Assembly: GCF_002795245.1 (NCBI RefSeq)
Contig: NZ_PGVG01000019.1
Coordinates: 1 to 64,000, forward strand
DNA from: Bradyrhizobium forestalis
Lineage (GTDB): Bacteria > Pseudomonadota > Alphaproteobacteria > Rhizobiales > Xanthobacteraceae
Reading direction: 5' to 3'
Length of the DNA: 64,000 bases
The notes beneath the pieces were generated by a model. The model did not search any database. It saw nothing but the letters and a program-made list of their open reading frames with translations, and was not told the DNA's origin. Made by a program: the position numbers and the translations under genes. This document shows positions 35,595 through 44,631 of this stretch, in pieces. Within the stretch, counting starts at the first letter, position 1. Every line of letters starts with the position of its first letter.

Positions 35595-36404
35595 ATGGAC
35601 GGTCGAATTAACAATTGGTCGGATGTTCCATCCGATGATGAGTATCGTTACGCAAGCTCCTCGGAGCACAGGAATGCCGACGATTTCGCGGACGCGCTCG
35701 GTAGAATGGGATTGCAGGATTCGGGTGCCAGCTCATCCTCGCAGCCGAGTTATTACCTCACTTCAAGACCTCCCGTTATTGAGATCAACCAAGCCCAATT
35801 CCGGGAACGGGTGAGGAGCTTTCATGGTGACGAAATCAATCATATCGCCAACAATCCGCAGGAATACTCAGAATTTGTGTCCGAAAGAGCTAGGCGCACC
35901 GCGGATGTCGCTACAAATTTCGGGATCCGAAGGGATTCTGATGCCGCCCGATATTACAGCTACCAACTAGGGAATAGGAGCGTCGGCCTCCAAAGAACGG
36001 AAGCCGGATTTCCTATGGCGACTGAGTTCACCAGCCAAGGGTGGCGAGAGCAGTTCCCCGGACGAACTCACGTCACATCAATCGTGGATTTTCAAGTTGC
36101 TCATCCGCTCGTCGGCAACGCCGGCGATATTCTGCTCGAGCACCAACTACGGCGAGACGGCGAACGGCCGCTGGTGAACTGGCGTCCTGCTAATGACGAA
36201 GCGAGAGCCCGTGCAGAACAAATGGGCTTCGTTGATGTAGATGGCAATGATATGGTACTTGATCCCACCCAGTCCAGACAGTGGAGATATAGGGATGGTG
36301 ACTGGCAGCGCGCAACCAATTCTCCGGCGTATCTCTCCAAAGTCAAAACGCGGAGCGATGATGAACCTTCATCAGACTCCGACTCGGATGGAGACTTTAT
36401 GTGA
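35595..36404 (+). CDS. nopP: Type III effector, NopP family
   Basis: A 269-aa soluble protein without signal peptide. The first ~55 residues are rich in Ser/Asn/Asp (MDGRINNWSDVPSDDEYRYA), as in type III secretion signals. The conserved body has YSYQLGNRSVGLQRTEAGF, REQFPGRTHVTSIVDFQVAH and PLVGNAGDILLEHQLRRDGE, the NopP pattern; the tail is acidic (DSDSDGDFM). NopP is injected into legume cells, is phosphorylated by plant kinases, and in B. diazoefficiens decides compatibility with Rj2 soybean. I chose ATG 35595 over GTG 35586 because AGGAG lies at 35580-35584. A tts box precedes it. Confidence 0.78.
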   Translation: MDGRINNWSDVPSDDEYRYASSSEHRNADDFADALGRMGLQDSGASSSSQPSYYLTSRPPVIEINQAQFRERVRSFHGDEINHIANNPQEYSEFVSERARRTADVATNFGIRRDSDAARYYSYQLGNRSVGLQRTEAGFPMATEFTSQGWREQFPGRTHVTSIVDFQVAHPLVGNAGDILLEHQLRRDGERPLVNWRPANDEARARAEQMGFVDVDGNDMVLDPTQSRQWRYRDGDWQRATNSPAYLSKVKTRSDDEPSSDSDSDGDFM

Positions 36405-36584
36405 CCTGAGATCTCCACCAATCCATTGAGGTGGAGCAGGAGCGCAGACCAACCGACACCTGCGGCTTACGATCGAGCCCTGGACGGAATGAAGCCGAAG
36501 CCAACTCGGCTCAATCCGTGAGGTGCACTGTACTGATCGCACCGCGGCGGTTTACGAGAGTTGGTGCCTATAATAGTACAAAAG

Positions 36585-36611
36585 AAAACCCCAGGTTCCA
36601 GCCGGGGTTTT
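36585..36611. terminator. Rho-independent, possibly bidirectional terminator
   Basis: AAAACCCC and GGGGTTTT form a perfect 8-bp stem around an 11-base loop, with A-rich and T-rich sides as in a bidirectional terminator. It lies ~180 bp after nopP and could also stop minus-strand reading from the integrase remnant. Confidence 0.65.
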
Positions 36612-36909
36612 CGACTGCCGCCCGGGCGGGAGGAGCGGATTGCTTATGGCAGGCGCGAGCGTCATTGTGTCCTCGCCATCAAAATGGCTCGGGATCTTTC
36701 CGGGTTCACTGGGTGAGGAGGGCTTCGTTGGCCGTTTTCTAGGCGGTAATCTCGAGAAGTGTCGGGCCAACTCATCGACAACGAGACCATCCACCCGGCT
36801 CGCCGGCAGCGGACGCATGGCAATGATCAAAAAAGGAGCAGATGCCAGCACGCCCACCTCATTCTGCTTTAGTGTCCTGAACCAGAAATTCGCGACGTTG
36901 CGATGCCTA

Positions 36910-37490
36910 GCGTTCGCGGCAACTCGCAGATGGTCGGGATGGTGATGGCCGTAGGTTTCGCGAAGCGTCTTTTCGCTCATACCTAGGAAGCCGGCGGCCT
37001 CCCACATCGGCGCCGCACGCTGCATCAACCACGTTGCCGCGGTGTGCCGCAGCGTATGGGGCGTCACGTTGCCAAGAGACACATCGGGCTTTGCCAATCG
37101 AACCGCTGAAGCGAAGCCCGTCTTTACAGAAGCAACGGGCTGGCCGTTCCATTCCACGAAGTGGCTCTTTGAGATTCCCAGCCGCGACCACCGCCGCAAG
37201 TGCGTGAGGAGCCGCCGCGGCAAAGGCACGGGCGTTTGGCGTTTGGTGGTCGCGCGCTTGCCTATCGCCAGTCGGTAGAAGATGCCGCTGACCACGCGAG
37301 CCTCCGAAGTCCAGATGCGTCCGGCGTTGGCTGCGCTTCCTTCCATCACGCCCGTCGGCATGGCCGCGCTGCTGCCGGGAGCCTCCGCGACTTTCTCGGT
37401 CGTCTCGAACAAGGATAAGCTCGGCGCTTCGATCGACGGCACCTTCCTGCCGGATCTTTCGGCCCGCCAGAAGTTTCTGAAGTCGCACAT
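36910..37490 (-). pseudogene. Phage-type tyrosine integrase, C-terminal part, cut by the IS21 element
   Basis: The minus strand encodes IFYRLAIGKRATTKRQTPVP, LGISKSHFVEWNGQPVASVK, VTPHTLRHTAATWLMQ and FLGMSEKTLRETYGHHHPDH: an island-type integrase with the HxLRH box and nucleophile Tyr. The part with the first catalytic Arg is not recognisable, and the coding sequence meets the IS21 end at 37491. After ~36925 the open frame reads on into unrelated codons. It may be the former integrase of one of the islands nested here. Confidence 0.7.
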
Positions 37491-37584
37491 TGTGTTTCGG
37501 CATGGAATAAGGACCCCGTTTTCGGGGTGATCGGCATCCAATCGGGACCCCGGGATAAGGGTCCACAGTGGCTTCCATCGAGTC

Positions 37585-39102
37585 ATGGAAGCCGAGGTTG
37601 GGATGCTGGTGGTGGAGACGATTGGTAAGATCCGTCGCGCCTACTTTGTTGATGGTCGTCCGATCAAGGCGATCTGCCGAGAACTCGGCGTATCGCGGAA
37701 GGTGGTTCGCAAGGTCATTCGTTCTCAGGCGACGAAGTTCCGGTATGAGCGCGAGACGCAGCCGCTCCCGAAGATGGGTGCCTGGAGTGCCGAGCTTGAC
37801 CGGTTGCTGGCAGGGAATGAGAGCAAGTCGGCGCGGGAACGGCTGACGCTGATCCGGCTATTCGAAGAGCTTCGCGGCCTGGGTTACGCCGGCGGCTATG
37901 ATGCGGTTCGTCGATACGCACGACGGTGGAGCAAGGAACGCGGCACCTCGACAGCGTCGGCCTATGTGCCGCTCAGCTTTGCACCAGGCGAAGCCTACCA
38001 GTTCGACTGGAGCCACGAGGTCGTCCTGCTGAGCGGCACCACGGTGATGGTGAAGGCTGCTCATGTCCGGCTCTGTCACAGCCGCATGCTGTTCGTGCGG
38101 GCCTATCCGCGAGAGACGCAGGAGATGGTGTTCGACGCCCACGACCGGGCGTTCGCCCTGTTCAAAGGCACCTGCACCCGCGGCATCTACGACAACATGA
38201 AGACCGCTGTAGAGACGATCTTCGTCGGTAAAGGCCGTCTCTACAATCGCCGCTTCCTGCAGATGTGCAGCCACTATCTGGTCGATCCGGTTGCCTGCAC
38301 GCCAGCGTCGGGCTGGGAGAAGGGGCAGGTCGAGAACCAGGTCGGGCTGGTCCGCGAACGCTTCTTCACGCCGCGGCTGCGGTTCAAACATCTCGACGAG
38401 TTAAACGCCTGGCTACTCGACAAATGCATCGCCTACGCCAAGGCTCATCGCCATCCGGAGTTGGCCGATCAGACGATCTGGGACGTGTTCGAAGCCGAAC
38501 GCCCCAAACTCGTCCCCTATGCCGGCCGCTTCGACGGCTTCCATGCGGTGACGGCATCGGTCTCCAAGACCTGCCTGGTGCGCTTCGACAACAACAAGTA
38601 CTCGGTCGCAGCCAGCGCGGTCGGACGGCCGGTCGAGGTTCAAGCCTATGCCGATCGCATCGTGATCCGTCAGGATGGACGCATCGTTGCCGAGCACCCG
38701 CGATCCTTTGGCCGGGGCGATACCGTCTACGACCCCTGGCATTATGTGCCGGTGCTCGCCCGCAAACCCGGCGCCTTGCGCAACGGTGCTCCCTTCAAGG
38801 ACTGGGTGCTGCCGGCCGCGATCGAGCGAATCCGGCGCAAGCTTGCCAGCACCGATGATGGCAATCGGCAGATGGTCGACATCCTCAACGCGGTGCTGAC
38901 TGACGGTTTGTCCGCGGTGGAAGCGGCCTGTGCCGAAGCGCTCAGTCACAGCGTCCATTCCGCCGATGTCGTGCTCAATATCCTGGCCCGTCAACGTGAA
39001 CCCGCCCCACCGGCCAACATCATGACGCCGGCCGCACTGACGCTCCGTCATGCACCGATCGCCGATTGTGCCCGCTACGACAACCTCCGGAGGACCATCT
39101 GA
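37585..39102 (+). CDS. istA: IS21 transposase IstA
   Basis: The 505-aa transposase has an N-terminal helix-turn-helix (IKAICRELGVSRKVVRKVIR), the DDE catalytic core (YQFDWSHEVVLLSG, FKGTCTRGIYDNMKTAVETI, EKGQVENQVGLVRERFF) and the C-terminal Mu-like beta domain (VRFDNNKYSVAASAVGRPVE). It appears intact. Its TGA overlaps the istB ATG (TGATG), and CCGGAGGACC just before provides the ribosome site for istB. Confidence 0.93.
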   Translation: MEAEVGMLVVETIGKIRRAYFVDGRPIKAICRELGVSRKVVRKVIRSQATKFRYERETQPLPKMGAWSAELDRLLAGNESKSARERLTLIRLFEELRGLGYAGGYDAVRRYARRWSKERGTSTASAYVPLSFAPGEAYQFDWSHEVVLLSGTTVMVKAAHVRLCHSRMLFVRAYPRETQEMVFDAHDRAFALFKGTCTRGIYDNMKTAVETIFVGKGRLYNRRFLQMCSHYLVDPVACTPASGWEKGQVENQVGLVRERFFTPRLRFKHLDELNAWLLDKCIAYAKAHRHPELADQTIWDVFEAERPKLVPYAGRFDGFHAVTASVSKTCLVRFDNNKYSVAASAVGRPVEVQAYADRIVIRQDGRIVAEHPRSFGRGDTVYDPWHYVPVLARKPGALRNGAPFKDWVLPAAIERIRRKLASTDDGNRQMVDILNAVLTDGLSAVEAACAEALSHSVHSADVVLNILARQREPAPPANIMTPAALTLRHAPIADCARYDNLRRTI

Positions 39103-39964
39103 TGGAACGAACCCAAATCTTCGACCTCATGGGCGACTCAAGCTCTACGGCATGAAGGCTGCCTTCGACGAGATCATGGCAACTGCCGTCAAGCGCCAGC
39201 ATGAACCTCAGCGCATTGTCGGCGACCTGCTCAACGCCGAGATCAACGAGAAGCAGGCCAGGTCGATCAAATACCAGCTCACCATTGCCAAGCTGCCGCT
39301 TGCCAAGGACATCGCCGACTTCCAGTTCGACGGTACGCCGATCAATCAGACTCTCGTCAATGATCTCGCTGGCGGCGGCTTTATCGCCCAGCAACGCAAC
39401 GTCGTGCTGGTTGGCGGCACCGGCACAGGCAAGACCCATCTGGCCATCGCCATTGCCAGAAGTTGCATCCGCGATGGTGCCAGAGGACGCTTCTACAACG
39501 TCGTCGATCTCGTCAACCGGCTCGAGACCGAGACCCGCAACGGACGGCAGGGACGGCTCGCTGAGCATCTGACCCGCATGGACTTCATCGTTCTCGACGA
39601 GCTGGGCTATCTGCCGTTCGCGCAATCGGGCGGTCAGCTCCTGTTCCATCTCATCAGCCGGCTCTACGAGCGCACCTCCATCATTGTCACCACCAATCTT
39701 GCGTTCGGCGAATGGCCCAGCGTGTTCGGCGATGCCAAAATGACCACCGCGCTACTCGACCGATTGACCCATCACTGCGACATCGTTGAGACCGGCAACG
39801 ACAGTTGGCGATTCAAAAGCCGCGACGATGTTCAAACAACCCGCGCTCGCGCCGTCTCCGCAACCCCGACCAGCTCCGACGACCCGAGCGCTACCAACAG
39901 AGCGCGCCGATCAAAGGGGTCCCTTTTGGATGCCGATAGGGGGTCCCAGTCGAACGCCGATTGA
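39102..39964 (+). pseudogene. istB: IS21 helper ATPase IstB, frameshifted near codon 12
   Basis: From ATG 39102 the protein reads MERTQIFDLMGD and soon stops; the normal continuation LKLYGMKAAFDEIM is in another frame. One A is missing in GGCGACTCAAG (family sequence would need GGCGAACTCAAG) at ~39134. Beyond this the gene is complete: VVLVGGTGTGKTHLAIAIAR (Walker A), DFIVLDELGYLPF (Walker B). An ATG at 39152 could start a protein lacking only the first ~17 residues, so some activity may remain. Confidence 0.85.
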
Positions 39965-39966
39965 CA

Positions 39967-40293
39967 CCCAAATGGGCCAAACGAAAACAAAGGGATAGTG
40001 CTCCCAAACCCCCGCTATCACCGGCGGAGAAAGCTGCCCTTGATGCCTTCAAACAAGAACGCGAGTCGGGCAGCAGGTTGATCCGGAAGGGCGAGAACCC
40101 ACCGCACAAGAAGCGATCCGGCAAGCGCAACTTCGCCAAAGTAAAATCCGCAAAAGCCAGTCCATCGGTCATCAAGCCGAGCCAATCGCGACCCACCCCA
40201 GGGTTGACAGAGATCCAGCAGTCACAGCGCTTCGGTCGATCGAGAAAGGTCACCGTCGAGTTTGCTTCGAAGGGGAAGCCCAAACCTGGATGA
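39967..40293 (+). CDS. Lys/Ser-rich hypothetical protein or fragment
   Basis: An open frame enters from the IS21 tip (possible TTG at 39961) and runs PKWAKRKQRDSAPKPPLSPA, EKAALDAFKQERESGSRL, then a basic disordered tail. It has no own start after the IS boundary, so it is probably the 3' part of a gene cut by the IS. Family not recognised; the basic, low-complexity composition gives little to go on. Confidence 0.35.
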   Translation, partial: PKWAKRKQRDSAPKPPLSPAEKAALDAFKQERESGSRLIRKGENPPHKKRSGKRNFAKVKSAKASPSVIKPSQSRPTPGLTEIQQSQRFGRSRKVTVEFASKGKPKPG

Positions 40294-40305
40294 GCCCTGC
40301 CACCC

Positions 40306-40599
40306 TCAGCCGGCAGCGATCTCGGAGCACCGCTGGCGAGCGTAGTCCCACGCCGAAAACTTCGCGGAGGCATCCGCTGGATTGTCGGGAATGATGAAGG
40401 GATCTTCGCCGAACAACGTGTAGCTCTCGAAGAGGGCGTCGGCCGTCATCCCTGGCTTGAAGGCGTCGATCAGGTATTCGTCCACGATCGATCGACACGC
40501 GGCGATGGCTTCTTCAGGAGTACCGAAGACACCGTGTTTCACGCGCTCGGATTCGTCCTGGTAGTGGAAGTTGTCGTCGATCAGGACCTGGTAGCCCAT
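40306..40599 (-). CDS. Conserved hypothetical protein (97 aa)
   Basis: The acidic protein MGYQVLIDDNFHYQDESERV..., GTPEEAIAACRSIVDEYLID, GEDPFIIPDNPADASAKFSA looks like a well-conserved small alphaproteobacterial family of unknown function. It lies 79 bp after the end of the nuclease-like gene on the same strand, so it might be a fourth gene of that operon, though the gap allows a separate promoter. Confidence 0.7.
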   Translation of the reverse strand: MGYQVLIDDNFHYQDESERVKHGVFGTPEEAIAACRSIVDEYLIDAFKPGMTADALFESYTLFGEDPFIIPDNPADASAKFSAWDYARQRCSEIAAG

Positions 40600-40678
40600 G
40601 TTCGTCTCTCGATTTAGGCCAGAGCCGTTGCCTCAGGGTTAGAATACGATCCGCGTGCCTAGCGGTCGCCCCGGCGAG

Positions 40679-42625
40679 CTATGATGGCACTATCAGCGTG
40701 TCCTTTAACTTGAGGTCTGATGGCGACCTGCGATGGCCTTGGACTCTGAAAACAGCGAATGAGTGAAGCTTGCCGAAGGGGGCGGCTTCCTCGACGCTCA
40801 CTCGATCCCTGAACTGCTGCATCGATCCGCCTCTGGGAAAGAGATCAAGGATCAGGAGCGCCGAGAATGTGACGCTCGAAACCTGATACGCCACCAATTG
40901 TCCCCCGAATTGAATGAGTGCCTGCGTATTCGTTAGGTCGTCGAAGCTCCGCTTGCATTCGGTGATCAGAGTGTAGCCCTTATAGGCGAATTGTACGTCA
41001 GCTCGCCCGCCGCCGACTTCCTGAGGTTGGCGGGTGCACAGCCTGCTCAGACTCGAGAGACGGATAGCGGTTATGTAATCCGCCTCGATGGCAGCCTCGA
41101 GCGGCTTGTCGGTTGCTTCGGTGAAGAGATACTTCGCCTCGCCGGACTGAGCGTTATCGCATTTGGCCACAAATTTCAGCGTGATGAGCAGAATTTGTAT
41201 GAACAGATTCCTCGCAGGTAGTTGCCCGCGGAAATCTTCGTTCTTCGAAAGCTTCGCTATCATCGAATGCAAGAGTTCTTCGACGATAGGATCCGTATCA
41301 TGGAGGCTGAATTCGCGTTCCACGCCAGCGATGGCTTCATGTAATTCCAGCCTGTCGGTGGCTGAAGGTCCCTCCAATGTTGCGCTCGCGGCGAGTGTGG
41401 AGGGCGCACCCGCCGCGTCAAAAGCCTGCCGCGTTATGGCGCCCTCGAGCTGCGTCTGGACTTGGCCACGGAAGCCCTTCGCTTGTTCGTACCATGGCGA
41501 CCGCGCCTTGCTGGCCAGCCATTCGTCAAGCATTGCCAGCCTGGATTTTTCCTTGATGAAAGCCGTTTGAATCGTGGGGCCGGTTATCGCCTCGATGCCT
41601 CCATCCGTCGCCCGTCGAAAAATTGTCCTGCTCGCCGACAAAATATGGAAAAGCTGCTCTTCGATCACACGGATGCCCTCGAGCCAGGCGTCGCGAGCGA
41701 GACTTCCTGCCAGTTCCGTCAGCTTGAGCGCAAGCGCTGCCCAATGCGCCGCTTCCGTTGTGCGAAGACCTATCCACGATTGGTCGGGCGGCCGATGATC
41801 CTCCACCAGGTGGATGGACAGGTAGTCGAACAGTCGCTGTTCAACCGCTTTGAGTCCGTCTTGCACTTCGGCAATGGCGGTGCCGTTCGCGAAATCCACC
41901 AGGACTCCGACGGTTGCAAAGAACAGGCCGGCGTCTGCGCGATCCTCGCTATTGATCGAGGCGTTTCGGAACCAATGTCGGCTGTCCTGGAACAGTGCAA
42001 GAGCCTCGGGTCGCTCCCGGGAGCCAAGAGCCTGCGCGAGGAGCACCAGTCCTAACCCGAACGCCGCCTCATCGGCGGCCTCGTGCACTGAGTAGAACGC
42101 CTGCAGCAGGTCGACAAAAGCCTGATCCGGTCGTTGGGAAGCCACCACGCCGGCCACTGCTGCCGCATGGCGCAAGAACTGCGGATCGTCGGTGAGGGAG
42201 ACGGCGAGCAAGTCTCCTTGGAGCCAATGAATCCGGGCGGCGTGTCCCTGCGCTAAATAGAGTGCCCCCTTAAGTGCCGCTGCCCGGGTTCCGTAGTGCT
42301 TCTGGGTCGTGAAGGCCGAACGGCGAAACGTTGAAAATGTGATCTCGGCGACGGCTTCCGGAATGGCCAAGCCGCCGCAGACTAAGGCGACGATCTCTTG
42401 CGCGGCGCCGGGGTCATGGAGACGATCAATCAGAATCTCTGCCGCCTTTGAGGCCGCGCTCGGCATGGGAACAGCGCAAATGCACTGAAAAAGATCAGCA
42501 GCTAGTGGACCGTCTCCAAGCTCCTCAACGACGTATTTCCAGTCAATTGCTTCGTCTCCGGAGACGACCGGAGACTTTCCGATCCGGAGAGCGTCAACCA
42601 ACGCCCGGGTGTTCGGCGTATTCAC
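40679..42625 (-). CDS. Large helical protein with C-terminal PD-(D/E)XK-like nuclease motif (putative effector)
   Basis: A 648-aa protein from GTG 42625, chosen because GGAGAGA lies 6 nt upstream; an upstream in-frame start at 42685 would overlap the ATPase gene. Residues 1-480 look all-helical and repeat-like (many Ala/Leu helices). The C-terminal part has GGGRADVQFAYKGYTLITEC followed by K: Asp ~543, Glu ~556 and Lys ~558 form a D-x12-ExK core as in PD-(D/E)XK nucleases, then a QFGGQLVAYQVS helix. I infer a DNA- or RNA-cutting effector worked by the ATPase encoded upstream (14-bp gap). Family not recognised. Confidence 0.7.
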   Translation of the reverse strand: MNTPNTRALVDALRIGKSPVVSGDEAIDWKYVVEELGDGPLAADLFQCICAVPMPSAASKAAEILIDRLHDPGAAQEIVALVCGGLAIPEAVAEITFSTFRRSAFTTQKHYGTRAAALKGALYLAQGHAARIHWLQGDLLAVSLTDDPQFLRHAAAVAGVVASQRPDQAFVDLLQAFYSVHEAADEAAFGLGLVLLAQALGSRERPEALALFQDSRHWFRNASINSEDRADAGLFFATVGVLVDFANGTAIAEVQDGLKAVEQRLFDYLSIHLVEDHRPPDQSWIGLRTTEAAHWAALALKLTELAGSLARDAWLEGIRVIEEQLFHILSASRTIFRRATDGGIEAITGPTIQTAFIKEKSRLAMLDEWLASKARSPWYEQAKGFRGQVQTQLEGAITRQAFDAAGAPSTLAASATLEGPSATDRLELHEAIAGVEREFSLHDTDPIVEELLHSMIAKLSKNEDFRGQLPARNLFIQILLITLKFVAKCDNAQSGEAKYLFTEATDKPLEAAIEADYITAIRLSSLSRLCTRQPQEVGGGRADVQFAYKGYTLITECKRSFDDLTNTQALIQFGGQLVAYQVSSVTFSALLILDLFPRGGSMQQFRDRVSVEEAAPFGKLHSFAVFRVQGHRRSPSDLKLKDTLIVPS

Positions 42626-42639
42626 GCGCGTCTCTCCAG

Positions 42640-44631
42640 TTAGAACAGATGGTCGTCGCCCTTGGCATACTCCATTCCCCTGCAAGGGACATCCTGGATC
42701 TTCGGTCGCATCACCGCTCCAACGATGATCTGCATATCCGGATTGGCCTCCAGTACGCTTGTGAGGTTCGCGAGTAGGGAGGCGAAATCGTCCTCAGACA
42801 TCTCCTGGGCGGCAGGCGAGTCGAGGACGACGAAGCCAGGATGACGTCCGACGCCCGTCCACTTTGCGGTCTCGATGGCGGCTAACGCCGCTGCAGTTCG
42901 GAACCGCAGCTTCTCGCCCTCGTTCAATTTCGTGAAAGTCGTCTCAGTGTTACCCTGTCGAATGCCGATCTTGTTGAGCTTCACCTCCACGCTCTGCAGG
43001 TTTTCGACGCCGAGGGCGGCAGCGATGCTATAAAGGCGTTCGGAAAAGTGCCGCAGCATGCTCGTCTGCATGCCCTCGAAGCACTCCTTGGTGACCTCGA
43101 ACGCGCTCTTTAGCACCCGTGCGTCGGTAGAAGCGACCAATTTTGGCTCTTCCGGCAACTGCTCCTGCAATTCCTGGATTCTCGCATCGAGTCCGACCAG
43201 TCGAGTCGCCACCTCATGGCCGCGGTCGTCTGCCCGGAGAATGTCTGACGCCTTCCGCTGCCTTTCTTCGGCTGCGTGCAGACGCGCCTTTGCTGACGTC
43301 AAAGCGCTTTCCTTTGTTGCGCGGATCTGCTCGAGCGAACTCAGAGCCGACGCGGAGCCTGTGACCTCTCGCTTGAGAGCTGCAATCCTTTCCGCGGAGT
43401 CGTCGTCGGGCACGACTGGTTCCTGTCCACAGAGGCTACAATGGTGCTGTTCAGTAGCCGCCTCGTTCACCCGAACGGCCGCATCGCAGCTAGGGCAGCT
43501 CTTCGGACGCAGGCTTCTAAACAGGTGACCGGCGCCGACCTCGTCCTTGACCTGCTGGAGCAAGTTTTTGGCTTCAGCAGAGGCGCTTTTCGCCTCCAAA
43601 ATCTGACCGCGAAGCTCTATTAGCTCTCGTTCGCAACGGACCTTTTCCTCGAGCGCCGCGGCTATCTCTTCGTCGGCGGCCTTTTTCTCGATCAACGCAA
43701 GATCGCGGTCGGGAAGAGCTTTTTTGTCCGCAATCGCAGAGGTGCGTTCGGTCTCGAGCTGTGCGATACGTGTAAGGAGCTTCGTCCTCGGTGCTTTTGT
43801 CGCCTCGCCGATGCGCGCCGTGTCGGCTTCCACCTTCTTCAACGATGCCTGCAGTTCGGTATACGTTGAAATCCACGGCAAGCCGATAAAGAGTTGCAGC
43901 AGCCGCATGGCCAGGCCATCAGCGGTCTCTTCCCCGAAAAGGGCGTCGCTGGCCCCGGTGAGGAACAGGGCGGATCCCATTGACGGCCAACCATGGTGCT
44001 TGAAGCCTTCGGTTCTCTTCTGGAAGGCTCGGAATTTTTCGAATCCTAGCTCCTGCATGAAGAAGTCCGACATGACCTCTTCGAAGGCGTCGGGATCTTG
44101 CTTCGTCGAAAGGATGAGCCATTCCCCTGATTCCTGGCGTTCGAGAGATGCCAAGAATGCGATGTTTTCATCCCCTTTGCCGTCGCCCTTCTTTGAAGTG
44201 ACGCGATGAAGAACGCCGTCTACGGAGAACTCCACCCGCAGCATAGACAGCCAATTCCAAACGTCGGGCTTCATCGAGCCGGGGAATTTGCCCTTTATGG
44301 CTGCTTTGAAGGTGTTGAGAACCGAGCTTTTACCTTTGGAGTTCTTGTCTGAGGTGATGATCCAAAGTCCCCGGTCGAGATCCTTCCAGGTGTAATCGAA
44401 CGGACGGTCCGGCAGGTCCGCTTGGTGCTGGTCCTTCAGTCCTGACTTCACGCCGCTCAATCGTACCGATCGAAGCAATATGGTCTTTCGGCGCGGGACG
44501 ATCGAATTGACCTCGACCCCGTGGCGCTCGAGGACGTCGTCTATAGTCTGTTCATCGCAACCTGACTTATCTGCGATCAGACTGCGCCATTCCGCGACCG
44601 TGGTCTGCGGGATCTCGATGTCCTTATTCAT
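42640..44631 (-). CDS. SMC/ABC-like ATPase with Cys4 zinc-hook-like motif
   Basis: The 663-aa protein has a divergent Walker A SDKNSKGKSS (94-103), then a coiled coil (~265-370), two CxxC pairs CPSC (379-382) and CSLC (398-401) at the coil apex, a second coil (~415-500), an ABC signature-like LNEGEKL (569-575) and Walker B VVLDSP (601-606). This is the layout of Rad50/SMC-like ATPases and of the ABC ATPases of three-component conflict systems. The start ATG overlaps the upstream TGA (TGATG). The N-terminal ~45 residues before the ATPase fold look like a small helical DNA-binding or adaptor segment. Confidence 0.8.
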   Translation of the reverse strand: MNKDIEIPQTTVAEWRSLIADKSGCDEQTIDDVLERHGVEVNSIVPRRKTILLRSVRLSGVKSGLKDQHQADLPDRPFDYTWKDLDRGLWIITSDKNSKGKSSVLNTFKAAIKGKFPGSMKPDVWNWLSMLRVEFSVDGVLHRVTSKKGDGKGDENIAFLASLERQESGEWLILSTKQDPDAFEEVMSDFFMQELGFEKFRAFQKRTEGFKHHGWPSMGSALFLTGASDALFGEETADGLAMRLLQLFIGLPWISTYTELQASLKKVEADTARIGEATKAPRTKLLTRIAQLETERTSAIADKKALPDRDLALIEKKAADEEIAAALEEKVRCERELIELRGQILEAKSASAEAKNLLQQVKDEVGAGHLFRSLRPKSCPSCDAAVRVNEAATEQHHCSLCGQEPVVPDDDSAERIAALKREVTGSASALSSLEQIRATKESALTSAKARLHAAEERQRKASDILRADDRGHEVATRLVGLDARIQELQEQLPEEPKLVASTDARVLKSAFEVTKECFEGMQTSMLRHFSERLYSIAAALGVENLQSVEVKLNKIGIRQGNTETTFTKLNEGEKLRFRTAAALAAIETAKWTGVGRHPGFVVLDSPAAQEMSEDDFASLLANLTSVLEANPDMQIIVGAVMRPKIQDVPCRGMEYAKGDDHLF

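Larger units (their letters stand above)
37491..39966 (+). mobile_element. IS21-family insertion sequence (istA-istB)
   Basis: The element begins TGTGTTTCGGC and ends (minus strand) TGTCAATCGGC, with the TG...CA tips of IS21. Inside each end a second repeat ATCGGCATCCAA-NN-GGGACCCC occurs at ~37530 and ~39935 (inverted), the multiple terminal repeats typical of the family. It is ~2.48 kb long. No target duplication is seen next to these tips, so the flanks may have rearranged. Confidence 0.8.
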
